Shown here piece by piece: positions 25,695-34,757 of a stretch of 64,000 bases of DNA. The DNA comes from Lachnospiraceae bacterium XPB1003. GTDB taxonomy: Bacteria; Bacillota; Clostridia; Lachnospirales; Lachnospiraceae. Location of the stretch: contig FMVK01000006.1 in the NCBI GenBank assembly GCA_900102065.1, positions 62,001-126,000 of the forward strand, read 5' to 3'. Position numbers and translations under genes: made by a program. Below the pieces are notes generated by a model. That model did not search any database and was not told where the DNA came from. It saw nothing but the letters and a program-made list of their open reading frames with translations. Within the stretch, counting starts at the first letter, position 1. Each line of letters starts with the position of its first letter.

Positions 25695-26606
25695 TTACAT
25701 TGCATTCCTTATTGCTTCAAGCATCTTTATCAGTCTGACATTTTCTTTTACATCATGCACTCTCACAAACGGAACGTCCGAAGCCGCAGCATGTGCCGTG
25801 ATTGCAAGAGTCCCTTCAAGCCTTTCATTTACGGGAACTCCCAGCACATCGCCTATAACCGACTTCCTCGAAGCCCCTAAAAGAACCGGGTATCCCGTTT
25901 CTCCGAATCTCTTTACATCTGCTACAGTCTTAAGGTTCTGCGCTGCATCCTTTGCAAAACCGACTCCCGGATCCAGTATTATACGTTCACGCTTGATCCC
26001 CGCATCAAGCAGCATTCTCACTTTATCCGACAGCCCGTTTATTATATGCTCTGTGATATCGGAATCCGCCTTATCCGCGCAGTTATCAAGTGCGCCGCCC
26101 TTTTCCCGGTTTATCTTATAGAGCTCTCCATCTCTGTCATTGAAAGCTCTTCCGGCCGTCGGAGCGCTGTCATTATGCATCAGGCAGTAGACACAGTCAG
26201 TTTCCTTTAAAACGTTTATCATCTCGTGATCCGCCAGAAACGAAATATCATTGATCATATCCGCTCCCGCACTGATGACAGCTCTTGCAACGGAAGCTTT
26301 ATATGTATCCACTGAAATAGGGATATCACTGTGCTCTCTGATCTTCTTTATAACAGGGATGACCCTGTTCATCTCATCCTCCGCAGATACAGGAGTATAA
26401 CCGGGTCTGGTTGATTCACCACCTATATCTATAAGCGCAGCGCCGTCTCTTTCCATCTCAAGAGCATGTTCCGCCGCTTTTTCCACCTCAGCATAATTAC
26501 CGCCATCCGAAAAAGAATCCGGCGTTACATTTAAAATCCCGCACACATAGCAGTGTCCGGGAAACTCAAAAATCTTTTTTCCTATTCTCATCTCATTTGA
26601 ACTCAT
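25695..26606 (-). CDS. folP: Dihydropteroate synthase
   Basis: FolP joins the pterin pyrophosphate to p-aminobenzoate and is the sulfonamide target. The protein of about 303 residues shows GILNVTPDSFSDGGNY, DIGGESTRPGY, ISVDTYKASVA, DMINDISF, ILDPGVGFAKDA and LGASRKSVIG in order. An insertion near residues 165-195 (FNDRDGELYKINREKGGALD) is longer than usual. The ATG at 26606 follows AGGAG; the TTG at 26627 inside the folE end is less likely. It sits between folE and folBK. Confidence 0.95.
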   Translation of the reverse strand: MSSNEMRIGKKIFEFPGHCYVCGILNVTPDSFSDGGNYAEVEKAAEHALEMERDGAALIDIGGESTRPGYTPVSAEDEMNRVIPVIKKIREHSDIPISVDTYKASVARAVISAGADMINDISFLADHEMINVLKETDCVYCLMHNDSAPTAGRAFNDRDGELYKINREKGGALDNCADKADSDITEHIINGLSDKVRMLLDAGIKRERIILDPGVGFAKDAAQNLKTVADVKRFGETGYPVLLGASRKSVIGDVLGVPVNERLEGTLAITAHAAASDVPFVRVHDVKENVRLIKMLEAIRNAM

Positions 26607-26623
26607 CCTGTTTGTATCTCCTG

Positions 26624-27181
26624 TCAAAGTTTAAGCATCTGCATAACGCGTCCCTGCAAATGATCATTGTCCTTAAAATCTCCGCGGCATGCTATCGTTA
26701 CAGTCTGCGTTCCCGGCTTTTTGATGCCACGCATAGTCATGCACATATGCTCTGCCTCAGCTATGACCATTACACCCTTGGGCGCGAATCCTTTCATGAG
26801 TGCATCGGCTATCTGTCCCGTCATCTGCTCCTGTATCTGGAGTCTTCTGGCATAAACCTCAACAGTTCTGGCAAGCTTGCTTAAACCCACCACTCTGCCG
26901 TCGGGGATATATGCAATATGGATCTTTCCATAAAAGGGCAGCATGTGATGTTCGCATAACGAATAAAAGGTAATATCCTTTTCCAGGACTATACCATCCG
27001 CTCCGGAAGAAAATGTACGGCTTAAATGCTCATCCGCATCTCCTTCCATTCCCGCAAGAAGTTCGGTATACATCCTGGCAACACGCTCAGGTGTATCTTT
27101 AAGCCCCTCTCTGTCCGGATCTTCTCCTACAGCTTCAAGCAAAAGCCTTACCGCCTCTGCCGCTTTTTTCTCATCTACCAT
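26624..27181 (-). CDS. folE: GTP cyclohydrolase I
   Basis: FolE converts GTP to dihydroneopterin triphosphate, the first folate step. The protein of about 185 residues has [20 protein letters not shown] (zinc Cys and His), [39 protein letters not shown] and TIACRGDF. The ATG at 27181 follows GGAGATATAAA. It is the second gene of the operon. Confidence 0.97.
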   Translation of the reverse strand: MVDEKKAAEAVRLLLEAVGEDPDREGLKDTPERVARMYTELLAGMEGDADEHLSRTFSSGADGIVLEKDITFYSLCEHHMLPFYGKIHIAYIPDGRVVGLSKLARTVEVYARRLQIQEQMTGQIADALMKGFAPKGVMVIAEAEHMCMTMRGIKKPGTQTVTIACRGDFKDNDHLQGRVMQMLKL

Positions 27182-27228
27182 TTTATATCTCCACAAAGAG
27201 CGTTCTCTTTTGAAGCCGCTCCGGTTTG

Positions 27229-28521
27229 TTATCTTTTTTTGCCTGCGCGCAGTACTTCTTCTTCAAATCTCGCAAGCCACGAAAGCGAGCCTGCTGCCAC
27301 AATCGGGACATTGCCGTCAGCCTTTGAAAGCAGCATTGCTATCTCATACGCTTCCTCTACGCTGTCAACCGCAGTCACATCCGAAGTAAATTCACCCACT
27401 GCTTTTGCAAGTTCAATTGCAGGAAGGGCTCTTGGATTCTCCGGAGGTGTTAATGTGATGGCACGTCTCGCATGTGGTACTAAAAACTTTATTATTTTAT
27501 CATATTCCTTGTCTTTAAGTATCCCCAATATAAGTATTACTTTTTTATCCCCCAGATATATATCAAGTGCTTCCGACAATCTCCCTGCCGCATCCGGATT
27601 GTGAGCACCGTCCGCGATAACGTAAGGCCTCTCGCGAAGCACCGTAAATCTGCCGTTCCAGTTTGTTAACGCGAGTCCTTTTCTCAGCGCCTTTTCGCTT
27701 ATCGTGAATCCTTTTCTATTCAGGATATCAGCCACACATACTGCTGCCGCAGCATTCTCCGGCTGTACCGTACCTGCCATCCCGATCTCAAGATCCTTAT
27801 ACTTACCAAAGTCAAATTTTTGTTTTTTCAGGCCGTATCTTATACGTGTCGGTTTTGCTGTGAAAAGCTCTGTGCCGCACTTCTTTGTCTTATCCTCTAA
27901 AACCCGCAAAGCCGCATCCGCCTGTCCGACACTTACCGCCTCACACCCTTCCTTGATGATCTCTGCCTTTACGGCCGCTATCTCCTCTATCGTATTTCCG
28001 AGTATGGCTTTATGATCTTCATCGATATGAGCAAAAGCGCAGACCAACGGCGCAGGCAACACATTTGTCGCATCATCCGCTCCGCCAAGCCCGCACTCTA
28101 TCACCGCGATATCGCATTTTTCTCTGTTAAAATACCAGAAGGCAAGAGCTGTCTCAGTTTCAAATAAAGTAGGTGAAGGCAGGCCATCCGCTTTCATCTC
28201 CTCAGACACTTTCTTTATCAGTCCGATTCCTTCACCAACCGCCTTGGCCGTAATGGGCCTTCCGCCGATCTGGATCTTTTCGAATTCTTTTCCCAGAGAG
28301 GGAGAAAAATACCTGCCTGTTTTATATCCTGCTTCTTTTAAAACAGTCGAAACATATGCAAGGATCGAACCCTTCCCGTTGGTTCCCGCGATATGAACTG
28401 TCTTAAAGCCTTTCTCGGGATTGCCTAATCTCTTTAACAGTTCCCGCATGGTATCAAGTCCCATGACACTCCCGAGCTTTGCGATCTCTTCAATATAAAG
28501 ATTAACTTCCCTGTCAGTCAT
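27229..28521 (-). CDS. folC: Bifunctional folylpolyglutamate/dihydrofolate synthase
   Basis: FolC adds glutamate to dihydropteroate and polyglutamate tails to folates. This 430-residue ATP-dependent ligase shows the P-loop [49 protein letters not shown] and the C-terminal [17 protein letters not shown]. It is the first gene of the folate operon. Only about 10 nt separate its ATG from the U-tract of the terminator-like hairpin at 28532-28564, so its expression appears to pass through that hairpin. Confidence 0.95.
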   Translation of the reverse strand: MTDREVNLYIEEIAKLGSVMGLDTMRELLKRLGNPEKGFKTVHIAGTNGKGSILAYVSTVLKEAGYKTGRYFSPSLGKEFEKIQIGGRPITAKAVGEGIGLIKKVSEEMKADGLPSPTLFETETALAFWYFNREKCDIAVIECGLGGADDATNVLPAPLVCAFAHIDEDHKAILGNTIEEIAAVKAEIIKEGCEAVSVGQADAALRVLEDKTKKCGTELFTAKPTRIRYGLKKQKFDFGKYKDLEIGMAGTVQPENAAAAVCVADILNRKGFTISEKALRKGLALTNWNGRFTVLRERPYVIADGAHNPDAAGRLSEALDIYLGDKKVILILGILKDKEYDKIIKFLVPHARRAITLTPPENPRALPAIELAKAVGEFTSDVTAVDSVEEAYEIAMLLSKADGNVPIVAAGSLSWLARFEEEVLRAGKKR

Positions 28522-28531
28522 TTGTCTTCCT

Positions 28532-28564
28532 AAAAAGAGGGCAGAAAGTGTAACCTCTGCCCCC
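28532..28564 (-). terminator. Terminator/attenuator hairpin directly before folC
   Basis: On the minus strand GGGCAGA pairs with TCTGCCC around GGTTACACTT and is followed by CTTTTTAGGAAGACAA and the folC ATG. It can end the upstream PH-domain transcript. Because no promoter fits between it and folC, it may also act as an attenuator. Confidence 0.8.
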
Positions 28565-28586
28565 TAACCCATTTGATCCGTTCCTA

Positions 28587-28973
28587 TCAGTTATCGTCTA
28601 TCATTCCGTCTGCGTCAATGTTGACACCGTTTCCGATATCAAGCATGTTGACCGTACGTCTCTTTATCCTTGCCTTCTCGGATGCGTCAAATATGAAATC
28701 CTTGATCTCTTTTGCATGTCTTACATGCTTAATCAGAAGCTCCTTATCCGTGGTATCACCTGTAAAACATCTCACAGTTCCCAGGCCTACCATTCTCTCC
28801 CAAATGCTTCTGATCAGCTCCACATCCTGTACTTTGTACATATAGCAGTCATCCTGCTGTTTATTTAAGAAGCCCTTGTCTATGGTGATCATATCATCCT
28901 TTACGGTATAGATCGTGAATGTCCAGGGCAATCCCAGAAATAACCATCTTTTTCTCTCTTTGAATTCTGCCAT
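28587..28973 (-). CDS. PH-like (bPH) domain protein
   Basis: The protein of about 128 residues is soluble. WLFLGLPWTFTIYTVKDDMITIDKGFLNKQQDDCYMYKVQDVEL-like features (residues 10-55) match the bacterial PH domain found in YdbT/YvbH-like proteins, and HAKEIKDFIF closes the fold. The last 30 residues are an extra tail. The ATG at 28973 was chosen. It lies just after the PilZ gene and may share its transcript. The role is unknown. Confidence 0.7.
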   Translation of the reverse strand: MAEFKERKRWLFLGLPWTFTIYTVKDDMITIDKGFLNKQQDDCYMYKVQDVELIRSIWERMVGLGTVRCFTGDTTDKELLIKHVRHAKEIKDFIFDASEKARIKRRTVNMLDIGNGVNIDADGMIDDN

Positions 28974-29000
28974 CTTCTTCCCTCCCGTCAAAATTCATTG

Positions 29001-29657
29001 TCATTTTTCCATATACTGCTCGTTGTCGTTTTCATCTTTCTTGCCTGACAAACGCTTTAAATAATCAACAACTTCCTGATTGGGTTCAGCACCTCTGCAG
29101 CCGTACAGCATATACTGATCCATCTTCTCCTTGCGGATTATCTTCCCCTTTATATGAATGATATTACCGTCGCGTTCATTCAGCTTACACGTAACACCTG
29201 TTCCGATCTGCAGAGGAAGCCGCTTTCTTGATTCGATAACAAAAGCGAAACCGCTGGGGCTCAGGTCCTTAAGTGTTGTAAAGAGCGGATCCACCATTCC
29301 GTCGATATTGAATACAGCCGGCTGCCAGATATAAGTTCTTCTCTCACCGCGTCGGTTCTCTATTCCGGTAGATACTGAAGATGTTATCTTATGATAAACC
29401 AGTCCGTCCTTGCGGGATGTGGTTATGCGGCAATTCTTAAATGTCCAGTTATTTCCTTCGGCATCGGGAACCTGCATATGTATCCTGATATTCTCGCCCT
29501 CGAAATTAACTCTGACACCTTTATGCATAAAAGGAATAACAAGCACGCCATTTTCGCCGGCTTTCATAACACGCGAAACGAACTTGGCCTGCATGTCTCC
29601 ACCGTTATTAACGGTGATCTGTATCCTTGTTCCCATTGAAATACTCGAAAAGTTCAT
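29001..29657 (-). CDS. PilZ-domain (YcgR-like) c-di-GMP-binding protein
   Basis: The 218-residue protein has an N-terminal YcgR-like domain (about residues 1-95) and a C-terminal PilZ domain with RRGERRTYIW, corresponding to the RxxxR c-di-GMP site, and LKDLSPSGFAF, matching DxSxxG. Such proteins often adjust flagellar motor or polysaccharide output when c-di-GMP is high. The ATG lies behind a small palindrome AAGGTA-AAATA-TACCTT (29658-29674) that overlaps the ribosome binding site. Confidence 0.85.
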   Translation of the reverse strand: MNFSSISMGTRIQITVNNGGDMQAKFVSRVMKAGENGVLVIPFMHKGVRVNFEGENIRIHMQVPDAEGNNWTFKNCRITTSRKDGLVYHKITSSVSTGIENRRGERRTYIWQPAVFNIDGMVDPLFTTLKDLSPSGFAFVIESRKRLPLQIGTGVTCKLNERDGNIIHIKGKIIRKEKMDQYMLYGCRGAEPNQEVVDYLKRLSGKKDENDNEQYMEK

Positions 29658-29750
29658 AAGGTATATTTTACCTTTTTTCGCATATTTAGTCCACCGTCCG
29701 GCAGTATCGTCACCTGCCTGATCTTATTATTTTCACCCGCAAAAAGTCGT

Positions 29751-31646
29751 CTACTCGATCTTATATATCTTTGCTTCAAAAGCACCTATATTTATGCTGA
29801 GGATCCCGGCTTTGGTCTTGTGGGTCTCATTCTTTTTATCAATGTTTCCGCCGAACTTCTTCCAACCGGTATCAAGTATCAGCTTCCAGTTTTCTTCTTT
29901 TATTCGGTTCTGCTTCTTCCTGCTCTTGCCGGATCCCGCCTTTTTCTCTTCCGTATTACCTTCAGGGCTTTTTTCATCATCCTCTTTCTGCGCTTTCACG
30001 GCACGGATCTCGAATCCTTCGGATGCCGCATCTCCGAAATTCAAAACTGCGGCAAAACTGCCCGAAGCATCGTTTCTCTTCATTACATATAAAGCTCTTC
30101 CATCCTGCTCGCAATGCAGCCATTCAAACTGTCCGGGTTCGTATTCTCCGCTGTAGAAAGCTTTATTACCGGCATACAGACTGTTCAGCTCACATATAAG
30201 ATCATAGAGTCCCTTATTAAGAGGCCTTTCTAACAGCTCGAATTCAACTTCCCTTCCTTCATTCCACTCCGTGAGCTCACCCACTTCATTTCCCATGAAC
30301 TGAAGCTTCTTTCCCGGATGCATAAGCATATATGTGTAATACGCTCTGAGCTGGGCAAATCTTTCTTCCTCACTCCCCGGAATCTTTCCGAGGATAGTCC
30401 CTCTTCCTCCCACAACCTCGTCGTGAGAAAGAGAAAGAATAAAACGCTCATTGTAGAAGTACCACATGGAAAATGTCAGCTTATGGTATTCCGAAATCCT
30501 CTGTTGCGGAGAAAGGCTCATATAGTAGAGACCGTCATACATCCATCCCATATTCCATTTGTAATCAAATCCCAATCCGCCCTCTTCGGGTTTTCCGGTC
30601 ACGCCGCCTTCCCACGCGGATGAATCTTCCGCAAAGAGCATTACCGAAGGATGCTTTTTCTTTATCAGTGTATTCAGGGTTCGGATGAAGTGCATTCCGG
30701 CACCGTTCTCACCCTTATCCTTATCGCCGCCGTTATATATAAGAAGACTTACGGCATCTGTCCTCAGTCCGTCAAAATGGTATTCCTTAAGCCAGTATTC
30801 CGCACATGACATCAGGAAGCTCGATACTTCAGCCCTTGCATGATTGAACAGACATGTTCCCCACATGCTTCCCTGTCCCTGAGGATAATACTCATACAAA
30901 GGAGTGCTGTCGTAATTTTTAAGCGCAAAATCATCTACAGCAAAATGAACGGGAACAAAATCCATTATCACGCCTATCCCCGCTTTATGACATTCATCAA
31001 CAAAGAACTTCAGATCCTCCGGTGAACCGTATCTGCAGGTAGGTGCAAAAAATCCGGTCAGCTGATACCCCCAGGAACCGTCAAAAGGATATTCGCATAA
31101 GGGCATTACCTCAATATGATCGAATCCGGTCTTCTTTGCATGGTCGATAACAAGAGGTGCAAGTTCCCTGTAGTTATACCATCCGTTTTCTTCATCCTTA
31201 GGATTTCTTCTGAATGCTCCCGCATGCATCTCATAAATGGATAAAGGTTTATCCAGACAGTCTGTCCTCTCCTTCATCCACTTTTCATCATTAAACTTGT
31301 ATTTTGTCGGATCAGTGATCCGCGATGCGCTTCCCGGTCTTAACTCGGCTCCGAACGCATACGGATCTGCATGTTCCATTCTGTATCCGTTCTGACCATA
31401 GATCACATATTTATAGAGATGTCCCTCTTTTGCCTTTCCGGATTCGTATTGCCAAATGCCATGTTCATCCCTGACCATGGGTTCCTCGATCCATCCGTTA
31501 AAATCTCCGAATATGTTTACACCGGATGCATTCGGTGCATATGTCCTGAAAACTGTTTTTGATTTCATCACATGGGCTCCGAAATAAAGATAAGCATCCA
31601 TGGATGTCCCTTCAAAGAATTCTTTGATAAATTTCTCCTTATTCAT
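29751..31646 (-). CDS. glgB: 1,4-alpha-glucan branching enzyme
   Basis: GlgB makes alpha-1,6 branches in glycogen. The 631-residue protein has an N-terminal CBM48 (YLYFGAHVMKSKTVFRTYAP, VNIFGDFNGW) and a GH13 catalytic barrel (MPLCEYPFDGSWGYQLTGFF, GVIMDFVPVHF, FDGLRTDAVSLLIYNGG with the nucleophile Asp, LFAEDSSAWEG with the acid Glu, LSHDEVVGG). A C-terminal beta domain follows. A charged insert of about 45 residues (EDDEKSPEGNTEEKKAGSGK onward) interrupts the last domain, which is unusual. No other glg gene is nearby. Confidence 0.95.
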   Translation of the reverse strand: MNKEKFIKEFFEGTSMDAYLYFGAHVMKSKTVFRTYAPNASGVNIFGDFNGWIEEPMVRDEHGIWQYESGKAKEGHLYKYVIYGQNGYRMEHADPYAFGAELRPGSASRITDPTKYKFNDEKWMKERTDCLDKPLSIYEMHAGAFRRNPKDEENGWYNYRELAPLVIDHAKKTGFDHIEVMPLCEYPFDGSWGYQLTGFFAPTCRYGSPEDLKFFVDECHKAGIGVIMDFVPVHFAVDDFALKNYDSTPLYEYYPQGQGSMWGTCLFNHARAEVSSFLMSCAEYWLKEYHFDGLRTDAVSLLIYNGGDKDKGENGAGMHFIRTLNTLIKKKHPSVMLFAEDSSAWEGGVTGKPEEGGLGFDYKWNMGWMYDGLYYMSLSPQQRISEYHKLTFSMWYFYNERFILSLSHDEVVGGRGTILGKIPGSEEERFAQLRAYYTYMLMHPGKKLQFMGNEVGELTEWNEGREVEFELLERPLNKGLYDLICELNSLYAGNKAFYSGEYEPGQFEWLHCEQDGRALYVMKRNDASGSFAAVLNFGDAASEGFEIRAVKAQKEDDEKSPEGNTEEKKAGSGKSRKKQNRIKEENWKLILDTGWKKFGGNIDKKNETHKTKAGILSINIGAFEAKIYKIE

Positions 31647-31863
31647 TTTTGATCATCTCCGTCATATGATAGTTTTTTATGAAGGAAAAACACTCATTTA
31701 CATGAAGACCATTCAAAATTGCTTTGGAAAATGAATTATGAATGATATCCTTCGCATTTTTAGCTCGTTTTGCAGGTTTATTAATTTATCCCGGATTAAA
31801 TTTTATTATTTCTTTTATTATATCCTGATTTGATTTATTGCAATTATATCGTTAAATCATGTT
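31647..31863. other. AT-rich intergenic region
   Basis: These 217 bp are strongly A/T-rich and carry no credible ORF or GC-rich terminator. They should include the glgB promoter, but I could not assign clean -35/-10 boxes. Confidence 0.4.
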
Positions 31864-32865
31864 TTAATTAATCGTTATGAACCCTATTCTTACCTTATTC
31901 CACTCATCAGTGTTGATAGTGATCTTGTAGTCGGAAAGAAGAGTGATATAGTAAGAACCGTTGATATCGTATATATCTTTAACAGCGCCCAGCGAATTTG
32001 AAGCGAGACCGGCATTCACAGATTCATCTGCAAGCTCCAGCATATAGGCGTGAGCTAGTGCTTCATTCTTCATGATGGATTTAACATCTTCTTCGGAAAG
32101 TCCTGTTTTATTTTTTGCCCTTTCGCTAAGATCTGCATAAAATGTAGCAGCCTCATATTCTGTCTCGGTTAATAATTCATCATTTAATTTAAAACCATTC
32201 TTTTTCGCCAGATCTGAGTAAATGATATCTCTTATGCAATAATTCAAAACAGCATCTCTGGCAAGGTCGGATACATATCCGGAGTTGATCCCATCCTGAT
32301 TCATATACAGATTCCAATATGCCTTGGGATTGGATGCATCATATTCTCTTGCAGCCTGATCGCCCTCCTGCTCGGTTTTAACGATATAATAGCCCAGATA
32401 TCTTAAAGGGATCTCTTCATCGATATTTTCACCGGACAGACTCTCCATGCGGATCATGACACTGTCCAAATGCTCTCCCGTATCCAGAAATCCGGCTCTT
32501 TTCGACAGGAAAATTGCAAGAAAGGATATAAGCATAACGAATATCAGAGGCTTATACAGTCTTATGAAATTACTGGGTCTGACTACAAATCCTCTGCTTT
32601 GAGCCATGCCCGCACTGCCTCTTTTTCCGTAAGAGCTACCTCCGGCATCTACCGGGATGCGATGTCCGCTTCGGGGGGATTTTCCGTTTTTCAGATAACG
32701 GTATTCAAAATCAGCTCCTGATAATCCGACAAATTCATCTGATACCCTGTCTTTTAATGACTGATTTTCCGAATCCGTGAATTGTTGATCCGAAGGCTCA
32801 CGATCTGAGGCATTTTGATCTGAAGATTTGGGAATTATAGTTTTTTCAATGATCTCAACAGGCAT
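31864..32865 (-). CDS. Single-pass membrane protein, foldase-like external domain
   Basis: The 333-residue protein has a disordered, charged N-terminal segment of about 95 residues, one membrane helix (FIRLYKPLIFVMLISFLAIFL shortened here) and a helical external domain. The external part (AVLNYCIRDIIYSDLAKKNG, LLTETEYEAATFYADLSERA, LSEEDVKSIMKNEALAHAY) resembles the N-terminal helical domain of SurA/PrsA-type foldases, but no rotamase domain is seen. It lies 5 bp after the ABC exporter pair and is likely in that operon. The function is unknown. Confidence 0.65.
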   Translation of the reverse strand: MPVEIIEKTIIPKSSDQNASDREPSDQQFTDSENQSLKDRVSDEFVGLSGADFEYRYLKNGKSPRSGHRIPVDAGGSSYGKRGSAGMAQSRGFVVRPSNFIRLYKPLIFVMLISFLAIFLSKRAGFLDTGEHLDSVMIRMESLSGENIDEEIPLRYLGYYIVKTEQEGDQAAREYDASNPKAYWNLYMNQDGINSGYVSDLARDAVLNYCIRDIIYSDLAKKNGFKLNDELLTETEYEAATFYADLSERAKNKTGLSEEDVKSIMKNEALAHAYMLELADESVNAGLASNSLGAVKDIYDINGSYYITLLSDYKITINTDEWNKVRIGFITIN

Positions 32866-32870
32866 TCTAC

Positions 32871-34757
32871 TCAGCCCTCAAACTGACTCTTATAAAGGGT
32901 ACTGTAGAATCCACCCTTCTCAAGAAGGGTCTTATGATCGCCCTGCTCGATTATATTGCCATCCTTCATCACAAGAATGCAGTCGGCTTCACGAATGGTA
33001 GAAAGACGATGAGCAACGATAAAGCTGGTCCTTCCCTCCATAAGCTTGGCAAAGGCATTCTGTATCTTAAGTTCCGTTCTGGTATCGATCGAGCTTGTAG
33101 CTTCATCAAGTATGAGCATTGGCGGATGCATGAGCATAACTCTGGATATGCAGATAAGCTGTTTCTGACCCTGGGACAGGCTCCCGCCGTCCTCCCCTAT
33201 CACGGTATCATAGCCACGCTCCAGCTGTCTGATAAAAGAATGAGCATGAGATGCCTTAGCCGCCGCGATCATTTCCTCCTCGGTAGCATCAGGTTTCCCC
33301 ATGATTATATTCTCTCTGATGGTTCCGGGCTTAAGCCACGTATCCTGCAATACCATACCAAAGGATCTGCGAAGTGACTTCCTTGTAAGATGTCTGACAT
33401 CATGACCGTCTATGGTTATGGCTCCGTCATCAACATCATAGAATCTCATAAGGAGATTTATCAAAGTAGTCTTTCCGCAGCCCGTAGGGCCAACGATAGC
33501 TATACGCTGCCCCTTCCCTGCATTAACATTAACATTCTGCAGCAGCTTTTTGTCTCTGGTATAAGAAAAACAAACATCCGTAAAGGAAATATTTCCGATA
33601 AGCGCGCCCGCTGCTCTGACCTGTATCTTCTCATCATCTGTCTCAGCTTTGATCTGTCCGAGAATAAGAGCATCCTCATCCTCAGGTCTTCTGGGTTCCT
33701 CATCAATAAGATCGAATACACGGCCTGCGCATGCAATGGCATTTTGCAGTTCCGTCACCACCCCGGATATCTCATTAAATGGCTTGGTATACTGATTTGC
33801 ATATCCAAGGAATGCAGCAAGTCCGCCGACTGTAATGCGACCGCTTATGGCACTTATGGCGCCGGTAACGGCAACACCTGCATAAACCATATTATTAATA
33901 AATCTGGTCGACGGATTCGTCAGAGAAGAAAAGAACACTGCCTTCAGGGATGTTCTTGCCAGTTCTTCATTGTTGCTGTTAAATATCTCCTCCGCAAATC
34001 TCTCATAGGAAAAGGCTTTTACCACCTTCTCCTGCTCTAACATCTCCGTAATTATATTGGTCTGCTTACCTCTTACATCCGCCTGTCGCTTAAACTGCTT
34101 ATATGTGATCTTCGCAATAAATGCGGCCACAAGGAAAGAAAGCGGTGTAAGCAGTACAACCACCAAAGTAATGAGCGGGTTGATAGTAAGCATCAGAATA
34201 AGTGTTCCCAGTATGGTGATGATACCGGTAAAAAACTGTGTAAATCCCATGAGCAGACCGTCAGAAAACTGATCAACATCGGCAATCACCCTGCTTACGG
34301 TTTCTCCCGTGGGATGCTTGTCAAAATAAGAAACAGGAAGCTCATTGATCTTCTTCATCGCAGCCTTACGTACATCACGCACTGTGCTGAAGGTGATATG
34401 GTTGTTGCAGGCATTCATGATCCATTGTCCGGCCGCAGAGACCGCAATGACCATTATCATCAGGATAAGTATCATGATAAGTCCGTTCCAGTCCACCCTT
34501 CCGGTTCCCACGATCTTATCAATAGCATGCCCCGTAAGGATAGGCAACAGAAGCGAAAGGATCGAAGAAACAGCAGCAGCTCCGAGCGATCCGTAAATGT
34601 ATTTCTTATAAGGCTCGATATATAAGAGTATCCTCTTGATGATCCTTACATTTTCACTTTCATTCTTATTTGTCTTAAGCAGTCTCTTCTCTATATCTGT
34701 TCTCTTAAGGATCTCGGTACTCTTATTTACTTTTTTTGTTTCTTCCGCTTTACTCAT
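32871..34757 (-). CDS. ABC exporter subunit with intact catalytic NBD residues
   Basis: This 628-residue half-transporter has six membrane helices (about residues 50-345) fused to an ATPase domain. The ATPase has Walker A VGPTGCGKTT, signature LSQGQKQ, Walker B MLILDEATSS with catalytic Glu, and SFIVAHRLSTI with the switch His. The LSQGQ signature is degenerate (normally LSGGQ). Its ATG overlaps the partner stop by four bases. Together they form a heterodimeric exporter of the BmrCD/LmrCD/TM287-288 type. The substrate (drug, lipid or peptide) is not known. Confidence 0.92.
   Translation of the reverse strand: MSKAEETKKVNKSTEILKRTDIEKRLLKTNKNESENVRIIKRILLYIEPYKKYIYGSLGAAAVSSILSLLLPILTGHAIDKIVGTGRVDWNGLIMILILMIMVIAVSAAGQWIMNACNNHITFSTVRDVRKAAMKKINELPVSYFDKHPTGETVSRVIADVDQFSDGLLMGFTQFFTGIITILGTLILMLTINPLITLVVVLLTPLSFLVAAFIAKITYKQFKRQADVRGKQTNIITEMLEQEKVVKAFSYERFAEEIFNSNNEELARTSLKAVFFSSLTNPSTRFINNMVYAGVAVTGAISAISGRITVGGLAAFLGYANQYTKPFNEISGVVTELQNAIACAGRVFDLIDEEPRRPEDEDALILGQIKAETDDEKIQVRAAGALIGNISFTDVCFSYTRDKKLLQNVNVNAGKGQRIAIVGPTGCGKTTLINLLMRFYDVDDGAITIDGHDVRHLTRKSLRRSFGMVLQDTWLKPGTIRENIIMGKPDATEEEMIAAAKASHAHSFIRQLERGYDTVIGEDGGSLSQGQKQLICISRVMLMHPPMLILDEATSSIDTRTELKIQNAFAKLMEGRTSFIVAHRLSTIREADCILVMKDGNIIEQGDHKTLLEKGGFYSTLYKSQFEG

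Noticed and set aside
28522-28586. THF (folate) riboswitch before folC
   Set aside because: The region is only 65 nt and lacks the conserved THF riboswitch segments; only a terminator hairpin is visible.
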